The notes: generated from the letters alone by a model not told the origin. Counted from the first letter of the stretch, positions 43,184 to 56,138 are shown. The stretch is DNA of 56,603 bases from Silene noctiflora (GCA_009801015.1 VHZZ01000433.1:143664-200266); one strand, 5' to 3'. Numbers and translations are program-made.

Positions 43184-44413
43184 TAGAATAGTAGGATCAA
43201 ATAATAGTTGATTTTGCCAACATTTATGTATAAAAGCAACCTTAAAAAAACTTTGTATTCTTGATTTAAATTATTTAAACAAAGATGTTAGAATAACTAG
43301 AAAAAAGATAGTTTACTCATTTTCTTCCGTAAAAACGAACTCCTATTTGAAAATCTAAAAAATTGAAACGATTCGGTTTCGATGTTAGGTACTAACTAAT
43401 CCGTAATCACTATATGCTCTTTTCTTCCCGAACTTGTGATGTCTCTTATAAGTTGTACTAAACGGTTCACCTTTAGCGCTTCTATCTTTCTCCTCCAAAT
43501 CATCACTCAAAATACCACTCAATCCATCCCGAACATCACTCAAGCGGTCAAGCCATCCCATCCGCAACAACCTTGAAGGATATGTGGAATATAAACTTGT
43601 ATTAAACTTGTAGTGTTATTAAATTGAGAAATTGTTTCTAGTGTGACCAAGTTGGACAAAGAGAGCACTTAAGTGAGAAGATTAAAAAGAATAGAAAGAG
43701 ACGAAAGGTGCAACCCATTCCACGCACACGCTGCCATCAACAATTGAAGAAGCCCCATAAGAATGATGATAAGCGTCGCAATCAAGTCTCCCTCCTCCCC
43801 AAAAATAAGGACAGCTCTTCAAACTCAAATTCATTGCGCACGCACGCACTGATCTACTGTTCTACTCCCTCCACAGTCCAGCCGCACACTTTTCCAACCC
43901 CACGCACGCCCACCTACCTCAACAGGTTGCCCTTCATTTAATTATACGCTCAATGCCATACTCTCAGGATTCACACCTTACAATGTCACAATTCATCTCT
44001 TCATTTATTATCTTCTACCTAGCCATCTCTTTTGTATTGTTTTTCTACAAAATTTAAATAGTCTCCATCTCATAAAATGGTTTTTCTAAAATGTGTCTAA
44101 TGGCACATATTAAAGAGACTTAAATGAAATATTTTAGGAAAAATATCAAGGAAAGTTTTATGATAAACCGTTCATAAAATACTTCAACATACAAAAATTG
44201 TACAATTTAAGACATAATTAAATGGCGGAAATAAAATATTTGTTTTAATAATGATATAGCAGGACAAGTGAATGGTCGTTGTGTATTTGTGTACTAATAA
44301 CACAAAAAATAGGAAAAAAAATGATATTGAACCTCCAAAATGGTGAAAAGTACGGTAATGTGTAAGTTATTTATGAACCAGTCTACTACCGTAAAATGAA
44401 TAAAAAATTTTAA

Positions 44414-44675
44414 GGTCGTTTGGTTGCCTTCTAAATTCATGTGAATTGGATGTTCCTACGAATTGAAAAAATAGTGAATTGTTTGGTTATCCAATTCCGT
44501 GTCCATGGAACTCCATTTTTTGCGTAATGTAGAAGTCACTTATGTAGCCCCCTTTGATAAGTTAAAATTCCCACGTGAGTTGGAATTCCCACATCCAACC
44601 AAACAACATTTTTTCAGTTCATATGAATTTAATTTCTTAAAAACTTTATATTTCTATAGTAAACCAAACAATTCA
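44414..44675. repeat. MITE-like element with GTTTGGTT ends
   Basis: GGTCGTTTGGTTGCC at the left is roughly inverted in GTAAACCAAACAATTCAT at the right. Inside, TTGTTTGGTTATCCAATTCC and CATCCAACCAAACAAC form a second inverted pair. This layout is typical of small hAT- or PIF-like plant elements. Target duplications were not seen. Confidence 0.4.
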
Positions 44676-45145
44676 TACGATGAACAAATTAATTAACATT
44701 GATCATGAATAGCGTGTATTGAGCAATTGTTATAATGTCGAAAGATGCTCATATCAAATCCTACCCAATGCTATGTGATTGGGAAAAAAAGGAACTCTAG
44801 AACTTACTAGATCTAAAAGTCACTGTATCATGGTTAGCTAGGTGTAATTACATATAGCACAAGCATCCAGAGATAAAGAGCATATCTTAATGGAGTACTA
44901 TATGGTGTCCATGACGGCTAACCAATGAACTCTACAGTTTCATTTTCTTTTGATCCTTGGCTGCATGTTGTACACATATTTTAGGAATCGTAGTTGCTCA
45001 TTTATGTACGAGTTTTACTTATTCATGGACTTTTTTTCATTATTTTTCCATAATATGCCCTTTGATTCTCTCTAATTCCCTCCCTCACAAAATTTATCAA
45101 ATTCACAAAGTTAATCAAAGCCGTCAAATTACACAATTATGGATT

Positions 45146-45146
45146 N
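45146..45146. other. ambiguous base (N)
   Basis: A single unresolved base within AT-rich intergenic DNA. It does not affect any gene call. Confidence 0.99.
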
Positions 45147-46537
45147 TAATTCTCGTATCAATCAAGTAATAATTGTAATTCTTAATTTTATTAATTATAT
45201 TGTATCAAATTAAGAAATTGATTTACAATAATTAAATTAGGGTTTGTTTAAACCGTCGCCGGCATTGGGGTTGGGGATGTCGGTCGTCGCCGACGTTAGA
45301 TTGAGGGATGGTGTCGTGGTTGCTGCCTAATAGTGGCGGCATGGTAGGGGTATTAAGGCCTAAGGGTAATGGTGGCCTCATAGAATGATTTACGTTTACG
45401 GCTTTTCCAATGACGTTTTGGTACAAAACCACTATTCATGGCTGGTTGTTTGAGCAATAGCAAGTGAACTTGCTTAGCAAGACATGAAAAAATAAACAAC
45501 AGGGAAACAAAGACGGTAAGATTAACATGAAAAGTAGTTATTGTTCAATACTTTACTACTTCTGCGTTTCAGTTTTTCCTTTTTTTTTTCTTTTTTAGAG
45601 AGAGAAGCTTAAAAATTTGGGTATTAAAATAAAGGGGCAAAATGGTCATTTCCGTACATAAAAGAGTAAAACTCGTACATGAATGAGCACCACCCTTTAC
45701 GAATACAGGATGACTAGAGAAGATGTAGTGATTGATTACCTAATGGTGCCTATAATTAGAATGCTATGGTCATACTTTCAAGCATTAATGACCATTATTA
45801 TAAGATTTGGAGAATCTTCAAAAGTCAAAACTTAAATATCAAAAATTAATTATACATGAATTGTCAACAATAATTCAAAATCGAGTATTGCTTTCAAGTT
45901 TGAGCTTCAAGATAAGCGTATTCTCTATCAATTGTTCTTTTTTTTAATGTTACTTACATTAAAAAATCATTAATTTAATTTTTCTGGATTTTCCAAATTT
46001 TTTATAAGATAATGTTTCTTTCACAATTATTGACATACCAATAGAAGTAACATCATTTCCTTTTCCCCTCCCCTCCCACCTTTCTTATCTTCTCGACTAA
46101 CCACTTTTCCGCAACACAGCTCCTATTCCTCTAAGAGTCCCCCTTGTTACAACTTCTTATGTCGTCAATTTCCCCTTTGTAATGCACTAGTTATGAAAGC
46201 TAAACTCATGTAAGAAAAACTATGTTTCCCACCCGCCCAAAAAAAATCCCCTTTGTACTTAATTAACATAACTCCACCTTCATATTCCAATTAACTATTC
46301 ATAATAAAATACATAAATTTTAAGTTAATTTCCTGAAGCAAAAGAGGTGAATTTGACTAGGATGTTAATAAGTTCAAAACCTTCATAAAAAATTTCTTGA
46401 AAATAGGATCGTGAAACAAAATAAAAGGATGGGGTGGCGAAGGAATGGAGTGGTGAGACAGTAAACGGGTGGAGAAAAGGAAGGGGATAGGAGCACAGGA
46501 GAGAAAAGAGAGGTGAACTATTGTACTTCAATTATTC

Positions 46538-46658
46538 AAGAACATGGGTATATACAATAACATTACGTCAATGTCTCAATGGCGTCCGCAATTTACCAAG
46601 TAAGAAAGGGTTAGATGTAAACAGTGTTACCCTTGTGTTGTAAGAACATGGGTATATA
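46538..46658 (+). mobile_element. SINE copy 3 with 17-bp target duplication
   Basis: The 17-base AAGAACATGGGTATATA occurs at 46538-46554 and 46642-46658. Between them, 46555-46641 carries TCTCAATGGCGTCCGCAATT, AAGGGTTAGATGTAAACAG and TTACCCTTGTGTTG. These are the inverse of CAATTTGCAGGAGCCATTGA and of the CACAAGTGTAAGATTGTGTA segment in the copy at 28271-28490. The insert is only 87 bp, so it is truncated. The long exact duplication is what LINE-driven insertion leaves. Confidence 0.8.
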
Positions 46659-49521
46659 TTTCGAAAAATGTATAAAACTTGTTGAAATGAAAGGAGTACT
46701 TTACCAATTTGACATTCCACCTAACAGAGACACATTTAGGGGCTAAGTAGAGGAAAAGATACTTGTGCATATCACAATATATTTGCCTAAAAATCACTCT
46801 GTTTCACTTTAAAAAAAATTAGATCTTTCATATTTTTTTATTAGTTTTGATCTTGTGAAATGTCTTCCTTATTGGAAAACATAGTTATGTGTCATAAATT
46901 TGAGTTATAATACACTTATGACTTGTGATATTCAACACTTACATAGTTACATACGTACCCCCGCCAGTATCCAAGTCCTATGAGTTATACAGTGTACTGA
47001 TATAGCCACAAAAGGTACCTAGAAGCGATCTCAAATCTAGATAAGAATAGGGGTCATGCAGCTAAAGTCAATCTATACACTCAAACAAGGGATCAACAAG
47101 CTTACTAAAGCAAGCCAAATAGCACAGCAATCAGCATGCATGCTTCCTCAAATTCGTGATAAAGGCCCCTGTCAAGGGAAGCACTTAAATGGGACCAAAG
47201 CAACAAAAACATCATTGAGAGGCACCGCACTGGGTGTCCTCTCAACCCAACAAAGGCCTACAAATATTGACAGGAGGGTCAAAAAAGAGGAAATGAAAAA
47301 TGGCTTTTAGACTTCAATCAATCCAAATTTCACAAGATACCATGCAATTCATGCTTGTATTCCCATATTTAAACAAGTAATGTAGGCGGAAATGATATGA
47401 TGGTTGAAGTAAGACAACAGCTTAAGCATACAAAGAAAGAAAGGGAGAATAACAAGCAAACCTTTTTCAAACTGGGACATAAGAACTTGATTGTTTTGGC
47501 TCACGCACTAGCTTTTGCTTTCGGCTACGTGGCCTACGTCCCTTTGAACCTCCGGTCCCCACCTAATGCTGGACGTTTCGGGTTCGTACTGAGAACTGCA
47601 GGCAGAAATGCAACATCATAATCATATTAAGTGTATCAACATACTTCATTAAACAAATCATATTCTTCAAAATGGTGCTTAAACTATAACAGACAGTGGC
47701 AAGTAAAATGATTAAAGATTAATGTTAGTTAGTGGCAGTGTGTTATTAATTTTCCGAAAATTTCGGCCTTTTGAGCTTTTAGATTAGCAAGGTGTTGCTT
47801 TGTCCTATCATTAACGGGAAGAGCTAGCTACTCAACCGTTGACAAGTAGGCCGCCAAACAAAAAATAAGGTATATGACAGAATCATGAGCTGCTCTAGAC
47901 ACTAGAAGTTAGGGCTGATAGTATCATATAACTAATGAGAAGATTATTACATTACAGTAGATAGAGATTCATGCGTCATAGTTGGTAAAACATGTTTCCT
48001 TCAGAAACGACAAATCTATTACTTAAAAATCAACCTTTGCATGGAAAGAGTAATACTTCAAATGCAAGGTTCAGAAAGTATTATTTAGTCATGACTAATG
48101 AGAGATGCATCCATTGGGTGTTCACCATGAAATTATTACTGTAATTGGTATGGTTTAATTTTGCTACATTTTTAAAGTATGTATTAGGTTTCATACTTCA
48201 ATGGTATCTATTACAAGCTAAACTTCAGCGGTGCCACCAATAATTACATTATCAAACTCTACAAAGTTAAATACTCACCCCTCATGAAAGAACAATAAAG
48301 GGTAAAACGTTCAAAACTAAAACGACTTCCCTTCAAAATTATCTACAATTTGATGATGACTTTAAACAAGACAGGGAATGGGATTTAAACATTATGACCT
48401 AATGTCCAATATATCTACTTTACGACTAAGCCAAGACTTCTTAGGAAAATTGTATCACTTCTCACCCTCGTGAAGAGGGAGGGGTACAACTCATAATTAT
48501 CCATATCAACTAAATATTTGCTGTATTGATCAAATATTGGTTAGTACAACTTTTATTGTACAAAATATGGGATACTACCAATATGGAATCAAAGTAAACT
48601 TATTTCAGAATGATTCATCTGGAAACAAAAGGACACAGTAAATAATGGTTAAAATTGAAAAGAATATCATGCACGAGCTGCTGTCTTGTCTGATTTATGT
48701 TTGATGGACATCTTCATACATAATGACAATTATGTGTCTCTTGTGTGCCCCCAATTTTACCAGTTATCATAACTTCTACTAGTGGACCAACGGTATACTA
48801 ACATCAACGTTTGATTTAAATTACAAGATCAACCCTTGACCAGCAGGGGATGTTAGATGGAAAACTTGAGAAAGACAAAAAAAACAGAACTTCCGTACAT
48901 AAATCTGCAAAGTGGAGATTCATTGTGCACAAAAGGTGTAGAGGCAAAAACACCAATAATACCTCCCTTCGTCCATATAACCACTGTTGTGTTACGACCT
49001 GGTATGGACGTATGGTGATGCTAAATGCAAGGGCAAAGACAGGAAAATGGGCATTAATCGACCAGTAACTTTACTCTTTAAAAGTATACAAATCATGGAG
49101 TTCTGGTTATGTCGTTATGAAAATAAGATTAGTAAACTCCTAGTGAATAAATGGCCTCAACATTTCAGAGACTTCAAAGTAGCCAACATGGATCTGACTG
49201 CCGCAATACTCTCATAATCAAGGTGTAAAATAGCACATTATAGGATTTGGGACGACAATAGGTGTACAAAATAGCAACATCATACAATTTGTGATCATAG
49301 GCACTCCTCTCCATCATAATATTGACAATCTTGTGATTGAAGAAGAGACTTTCCTAACCTACAGGCTGTATTGACTATTTGCAGAAAAACCTGCGAAAGA
49401 ATCTTAACTAAATACGGGGTACTCTATCTCACTTATATTATGCTCCGTACTTATTTGACATTAGTGACCAAATAATGACAACTTTTCACAGAAAAAAGAA
49501 CTGCTGCAATTTTTGAGAAAT
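46659..49521. other. gene-free interval
   Basis: No supported coding region. Two plus-strand frames (47056-47310 and 47397-47621) show no recognisable protein. On the minus strand a good acceptor (CTGCCTGCAG ending at 47596) precedes about 130 bases of less AT-rich sequence that could be a terminal exon, but nothing identifies it. 48.7-49.3 kb has no clear structure. Confidence 0.5.
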
Positions 49522-50810
49522 ACAACAAAAGCAAAGCCTTAGTCTCACCATAGTTTGGGATTAGCTAACATGAACCATCACCCGAATTAATTTAGGCTTG
49601 AATCTATTGATAAAGGCAAGGGTAAACAAACAAAAGAATAACACCAGAGCTTTAATCCCAAAATGATTTAGGATCGGGTGACATGAATCATCCTTTAGAA
49701 CCGTCACAGAGCGGTCGCACACCTTAAAAATCAGTGCTCTATCATCCACATGTATCATTTCCCTCCATAATGCCCATACACTCTTCAATCCCAAAAAATC
49801 TCTTATTATTTTCAATTATTTCAATCCAAAGTTTTTTTTGTCTTCCTCTACTCCAAGCAACCTTTATGTTCCCCCCAGTTTCAAGCCTCCTAACTAGTGC
49901 ATTCATTGGTCTCTTACTCACATGGCCGAACCATCTTAGCCGGTTCTCCATCATATTATCCTCTCTTAGCGCCACTCACCTTTTCCCCCAATCACCACGT
50001 TTCTAAGTCGATATTTCCTTGTACGGCAACAAACCCACCTCTACATACGTATCTCCGCCACATTCATTCATCTTTTGAAAGGGACAATGTTTCATAGCCC
50101 AAACCCTTGGAGTTGTATAATAGTGAAGGTGTAATTGTTGTGCCTTTGATTCTGTGATTCACATTCCCATCTAATCACCATCTTTCTACATAATAGTCCT
50201 AAATATCAGAAGAAATATGATCCATGAACGACATTTCCATCAACTCTTGTTCCCACTTCACTAAACTTACACCCCAAATACGCAATCTTACACCTACTCC
50301 GCCTAAAACCTGGAGTCCTTCTTTTCAAACTCTTCCTTCGTCTAATCATCAATTAGCATAATATCCTCGTCAAACATCATAGACCAAGAGTTGTCGTCCT
50401 AAATTGTCCTTGTCAACCCGTCTATAACTATCGCAAAGAGAAAAGGACTAAGAGGAAAATCCTAAATCCTAATGTGCCCAATGGTAATGGAAAATTCTTC
50501 CGTTGTTCCAATGTTAGTTCGACCACTTATACTAGCCCTCTTATACATGTCCTTTATGAAGTTACATTCTTCCTCGCCAAAGCCTACCAAAATACTTCTC
50601 ATGGTACCTCATATTATGCCTTCTCTAAATCAATAAAAATTGTATATAAGTCTTTCTTCTTATTTAGATAGTGTTCAATCAACTATCTCATAATATAAAT
50701 TGCATCTAAAGTTGATCTCCCAAATTGGTTATCCGAAATGTCTACACATTTCTTATGCCTTTATTCGACCACTTGTTTCATTAATTACATCATATGACTC
50801 ATCAGTTTAA
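49522..50810 (-). pseudogene. LINE (RTE-like) reverse transcriptase relic A, 3' half
   Basis: Read on the minus strand: QFGRSTLDAIYIMR near 50730, KKKDLYTIFIDLEKA near 50650, and a degraded catalytic box (MMFDEDIMLID) near 50390-50360. The C-terminal block NRLRWFGHVSKRPMNALVRR is followed by a RGRQKKLWIEIIE-type tail near 49935-49800. The order matches the reverse transcriptase end of a widespread plant RTE-like LINE. Several in-frame stops and an altered YADD-type motif show it is dead. The 3' end near 49522 reads GACTAAGGCTTTGCTTTTGT, like the 3' tail of such LINEs. Confidence 0.8.
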
Positions 50811-50965
50811 TACCTCGATAACTAGAACAATCTTGAACATAATAAACTAAAATAAAAATGAACAAAACAAACAGAATATAGAAATAAAGCAAAGTAAGAA
50901 AAAAAAATAAAAACCAAAATAAAAGCGTCAAAACAACTTTTCAAATGGGGAAAGTAGGAAATTGC

Positions 50966-50981
50966 CCCCAAACGTTTGGGG
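50966..50981. repeat. 16-bp perfect palindrome
   Basis: CCCCAAACGTTTGGGG, part of a longer stretch (50945-51075) in which CCAAACGTTT, TAGCCCCAAACC and GCAATTT recur in both orientations. Probably a fragment of another MITE located between the two LINE relics. Confidence 0.6.
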
Positions 50982-51449
50982 CTAGATGCTATTTACCTCC
51001 AAACGTTTTTATATGTGCAATTTAGCCCCAAACCTTAAAACTATGTGCAAATCGATTCGATTTTAAAATTCCGTCTATTGTATATCTACCACGATCTACC
51101 CCACCACCATAAAAGTATAAAACACTATCCTCCACCTTAACTCTCACCCCAACTCTCCTCTCCCATTCAAACTTTACCATGACCATACCTTCAAACTCAA
51201 CCCATCTACACACTATGTTGTGTTGAAATATCTATTTTAATGCTTCCATGGCAAGCCTACATCTACATGGATTTGACATAGTTGCACTTTTGACATAGCC
51301 TAGTAGTCTACATGGATTTGACATAGTTGCACATTATTTTTTCATTGATCGAAAAAATGTAATACGAGTGCTTTAACGGATGAATTGACATGTATAAATC
51401 TATCTATAATAGGCAAATCAAAATCTCTCCACAATAGGCAAAATGTGGA

Positions 51450-51568
51450 GGAAAATTGTATCAAAGCACTCACTTCCCATTCCCCTTCCTTTCCCTTCCC
51501 TCCCTTTTCCTTCCCTCCATCCCCCTCCCCTCCCTTTCCATCCACTTTGGTTATCCAAACACACCCTT
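51450..51568 (-). mobile_element. purine-rich MITE-like insertion in LINE relic B
   Basis: On the minus strand GGGTGTGTTTGGATAACC begins abruptly inside the LINE reading frame, followed by a GGAGGGG-rich tract. It resembles the element at 2089-2265. It explains the glycine-rich frames here, which are not genes. The far boundary is uncertain. Confidence 0.5.
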
Positions 51569-52260
51569 AGTATAAAGCCACGAGATTCAAGCGTCATCTC
51601 GAAAGTTAACTTCCTTTTAACTCCGTCATTTGTTTCACCAATCATTAAAATATCGTCAGCAAACAGCATGTACTATGAAACCTATTATTAATTTCATCGG
51701 TAGGAACACCTCGAACAACCTCATCTAAATCGTCCCAAAATTCAAGTTAACATATGTATCCAACCCAATTTGTGGCCCATATGCACTAATGATCGTTACT
51801 ACCTCACTCTCTACCACAAGCTATATACTCATAACCCTATTACTCTCCTTGACACATCTACCACATCATCAATAAACTCCTTATCAACAACTATCCCTAC
51901 TCAATTTTGTACCTATATCTTTTCCCCAACACCAAAGTTTGTAAACCAGCAAAGTTAATTCTCTCGCCTTCTCCCCTACCCATGTAGTCCCATATAGTCT
52001 CTTGTAAACACATTACATGAATTTATCTCCTTTTCATAACCTCCACCACTTCTGTTGATCTCGCCGTTAACAATCCAATGTTCCAAATACCAAATCGCAT
52101 CATGTTACCCTTGACGACTACAAGATAGCCTGCAGATTTGACACCATTATATCTTGTCGGGATGGCGCGCGCTACTTCGAACGACGACCTAGCAACCTAC
52201 ACCCAGGCTTAAGATATGCAGCGCCCTAACGCCCTAACCCATTCGACACCACCCCCGGCG
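51569..52260 (-). pseudogene. LINE (RTE-like) relic B: endonuclease start joined to RT box
   Basis: On the minus strand, IWNIGLLTARSTEVVEVMKRR-like text (about 52088-52027; a few residues quoted) is followed by VMCLQETIW (52020-51991). This is the N-terminal signature of an apurinic-type LINE endonuclease. After stops and AY/WATN-like remnants, the frame passes at about 51670 straight to MLFADDILMIGETNDGVKRK and LESRGF. The FADD motif belongs to the reverse transcriptase, so about 1 kb between endonuclease and RT core is missing. Sequence up to about 52260 looks like the element's 5' leader. It is in the same orientation as relic A. Confidence 0.75.
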
Positions 52261-54614
52261 TAGAGATGGCTCGCCACTTTGGGGCAAAATAACAAAATAA
52301 CCCGGACACGCTTATCATTACACCCGCACCTATGGAGTGTGTCGCATATGAGAAAATGCTCCAATAAAATTCGAATTCTCGTGCATAAAGTGATGGGATT
52401 TTACGCATCTTACTACAAACCTACAGCAACCCTCCTCTATTATCACAAGACACTTTTAAAAATGATAACATGAAAATAGTTGATTGAAATTTCAAATATC
52501 ATAAATTTACATTCTATCTATGTATCTATATATAAATATGTGTGTGTGAAAACCATTTCGACCAAAAAGATCAAACATCACATATTATACACCGTATATC
52601 CATATATATGACAAAACCATTTAAACCAAGCAATTTAAGTTGATGATTAATAATCAATAAGTGGTTTGATATCCTAATACACCCCTTATGCGGAAGTCAT
52701 CTGAGAAAGCCTGAAAAATGCATAGACTGAATAATGCATTTGAGTCACTTGTTGAATAATTTGAACTTGGGAACATAGGCTCGTTGAGACTCTCAACTAA
52801 AAAAGCTAATATGGATTGTCTATGTTGGCTCTTGACGCTTAATTGCAATGAAAACTATTCAAAATGGTACAAGATCATCCGTAAGTTTGCCATCACTTAA
52901 ATAGCTCATTTTGTGGTCCTAAACTCCATTAAACACTCTAAAATTTATGACATTGAAAACACCATTAAAATAGCTTTCAAAGACAAATCATACGCTAAAA
53001 ACGAATAATGACAAAGGAAAACTCATCCGTTTATCAAAGTCACGCGCAAACAAACACGACTCCATTCTTCGGCCAAATTCCTTTAAACTCTATACTTTTT
53101 TTGGTGAAACCAATTTCATTAGAAAATAGACTTCATATGCTTTCAGGGGGGTTAAACATGCTTCAAGAAGAATTTTTGGATCAAAAGGTATGACCATTTA
53201 AAATTGACCTTTCAAAGCTAGAAAAACGTTAATGTCGGCTAAACTTTTTTGGATGACATATTGTGTCACATTTCTTTGCTATCGAGACAACACATTTCAT
53301 CGGCTTGCCTTATCAACCCACAACCATTGTTTGTCAACCTTATCAAGCTCACACATCTTGTTGGTCTTGATTTCCAACCGACGCTTCATTCTGGCCGACA
53401 TTCGTAGCCGTTCTCCTTCCATTGGCCAACAAACCTTGTTGAACTCCACTTCTTAGCCTAATCTCATATTTCCCTATCATAATACCCACTTTCCCAACTT
53501 CATTTTAAGCATCAAGAAGACACACCATATCAAATCCTTCAAGAACCCTAGAAAATACTTCTATGCCATAATATTAATATGTTTACGGAAGTTGTACAGA
53601 CATAACATTGGTTGACGCTGAAATCAAAATGGTGACAATAAATTTGGGAGAGGTAGTACTAGAAAAGTAGAAATGTTTACAGATCTGCTACATTTTGTGA
53701 CTGTAAGAAGCAAGACTACGTGCTGCACTCTGTCACTGTCTCCTTCCTTATACCACTTGACTCCAGTTGCTGAAACCTCTAGTACCTTCTATAAAACTAT
53801 GTTGCTCTGACTCCTAATAACTGTTTTACCGGGTTTGAATTACATGACACAGCTCATGACTAATTGACTACTGCTACAACAGTTTGAGGTCAATAGGGTA
53901 ATTACCAAATCCATTTATGATGTCGCTTACCCACCTTGAGTGATTCACTTATTCGTGTATGTTATATATGTCTAGAAACTAGGCTCAGAAAACTGACAAG
54001 CATGTGCCTTGACAAAGTTGCTTGAGTAGGCTTAACATAGCATCATCTGCGGTTTGGGTCTATCTAACACGGCCACACGCTATTGGATCAGGAAACTTTA
54101 TTGTAAATTTCAAGAAATAAGTAGCCCATCCAAACTTACACACACAAAGATATGCAGACGTAATTCATGTTGTTCATAACCAGGATGTTCAGCATTTACC
54201 AAGTTGGCGTAGGTCTTATGTGTTATTGCATATAGCCAAGATACTAAAGAACTTCCATGAATGTTTATTGTACACAAGGCATGAATAGAGTAACAAGATA
54301 AATATCGACTTTTTTCATGATGCACAATAGACTGATAGAGGATAGGAAACGTCAGAAAAGGACAAGATCTACCTAACTAGCTTGCTGAAAACGTAGATGT
54401 TTCTAATGTTTTCAGATAGTTTTTGTAACTTACCCATAAGCTACAGACAATATAGATAATTTAAGCAGGGCAAATCAGTTAAATCAAGACAAACAGGATG
54501 CACCTTTCACAGAGAAAAACAACATACGGCATACAGCAGTGATAGAAAGAGAAATAAACTTGCTACTTAATCATTAATGGTCAAATTGCGGAAAAATAAA
54601 AGAACGAATCATAC
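52261..54614. other. gene-free interval
   Basis: AT-rich DNA with no supported gene. Minor features are a TATG/TGTG-rich stretch near 52500-52600 and pyrimidine-rich text near 53240-53460. I see no transposon ends or conserved protein blocks. Confidence 0.5.
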
Positions 54615-56138
54615 CATCCACTTCACATAAAGGTTGTTGCGAGGCTGCAAATATCCACGTTCGTCATAACTAATTCTAGATTTTCATATCAAATGAGATT
54701 CGTAATGCACTCTTAATCGGTAAGCTGCATCGTAACACTGGGCATCAGAAAGGATAGCTGCTGCCTCAGTAGATCTATTCATGCAGAAAGCATGCTTCTC
54801 CCCCAAATAACTGCCATAGAGACAGGAATCCCCATAACAAAGTGTCGTCTACAAGACTTAGAATCAATCCCAACATAGCGGCAGTATCAGCAAGCGCTGC
54901 ACATGAGAAAATTCAGCTTATAGTACCATTCAAGTAATTCAAACAAAAAGCATCAAAAACATTTAAAGGCATCAAGTAAACTGCTACAGACACTACAGGC
55001 CTACAGTAGGATGATTTACACACCATGCTGCCTTGCACATACATGCAACATAGTACGCATGAAGTGTGAAAACTATTGTTCTAGCTTCCTAAATATTCAA
55101 ACAACTCGCTAACAAGAAGAGCCGACAACAAAATTGAAACAAAAAAAAAAAAAAAAGTATAGTATGCCTCTAAAAAAGGACGAAATTCCAAACACAGCTG
55201 AAATCAAACAAATATCAGTTAACAAACTGATGCTTTTACCGATTCCATACACAGTAGACATCTGTAAGTTAAATGTTCCGCTTGAGTTTAACTTGTGATT
55301 AGTACAGGAACTCTTAAGTTGATTTGTATTTTAACATAAAATTAAAGGCGTAACAAAGCCAGGACGACAACATCAACATAAGCCAGGCGGCAGGCGCAAC
55401 AAAGCATATGAGTGACGAATTAACACAGGCTTGAACAACATCAACTTAAACCAGGCGTAACAAAGCATGAACACCGAATTAAAATAGCCTTCAACAACAT
55501 CAACTTAAACCAAACAGTGTCAAGAAGAACATCATTTTCAAATTGTTCTCTAGTTTTGTTATTAAAAAAAAAAAAATCATTACTATTGTCTACGTATCAG
55601 AAACATCAACTTGCTACTTAATCAATGGCCTAATCACGTATCATGAGAAGAAATCCTCGATTAAACTATTAAACTCCGTCAGTAATCAGAAATTCAACAA
55701 TTTCACCTCTTCGTTTCGAAAATCCTTCGTCATTCTCATCACCTTAAGGTATTCTAACATCATTAAGTGTCAAAAAATGAATTGTCGCGTCATAAATCAA
55801 GCCTATCGAGTATCAACCCTAGCTACGCTAATAAAAATCGCAATCATCGAAAATTTTCCACAAATCAATGAACAATGCGATAAATTAAATTGACTGCACA
55901 CACGCTAAACTCATTAATTTCGCACAATTAACAGCCAGCAGAAATTATAGAAAAAATCACAAAAAAACGCAATTGATAAACTGAAAATCAGGAATTGAAC
56001 TATAAGAAGCTTAATTACAATGTGCGATTGAATATGAAAGACGAAGATTGAAGGAAGCGAGAAAACTAAGAATCGATACCGAGAGATTTGAGCGAAGAAT
56101 TTGGCGCGCACATCGTATCGTGTTTCTTTGGGAAGCAT
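54615..56138 (-). CDS. candidate small multi-exon gene of unknown function (5' part)
   Basis: I do not recognise this protein. On the minus strand an ATG at 56138 opens MLPKETRYDVRAKFFAQIS and reaches a donor at 56080/56079 (CTCTCG/GTATCG). A good acceptor (CCTGTCTCTATGGCAG) at 54811 starts an exon, 54810-54711, whose frame (MNRSTEAAAILSDAQCYDAA) continues the first. An internal donor then allows a 66-base intron and a third exon, 54644-54615 (PRNNLYVKWM), followed by GTATGA. Phases agree across all three and 63 codons stay open. If the short intron is not removed, the protein stops after 61 codons. A last exon could lie near 47595. Composition looks protein-like, with balanced charges and alanine-rich helix, but no family was identified. 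It may be a small conserved gene or a chance reading. Confidence 0.33.

Larger units (their letters stand above)
43194..46537. other. gene-free interval
   Basis: AT-rich DNA with no frame I can support as coding. It holds one MITE-like element (44414-44675), an unresolved base at 45146, and ordinary intergenic text. Frames at 43385-43941 and 45232-45432 read as low-complexity or random. Confidence 0.55.

Noticed and set aside
47056..47621. Plus-strand frames of 84 and 74 codons
   Set aside because: No recognisable motif, no splice partners and no family resemblance. The second overlaps a possible minus-strand terminal exon instead.
51342..51691. Glycine-rich and proline-rich frames on both strands
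   Set aside because: Produced by the purine/pyrimidine-rich MITE tract inside LINE relic B, not by a gene.
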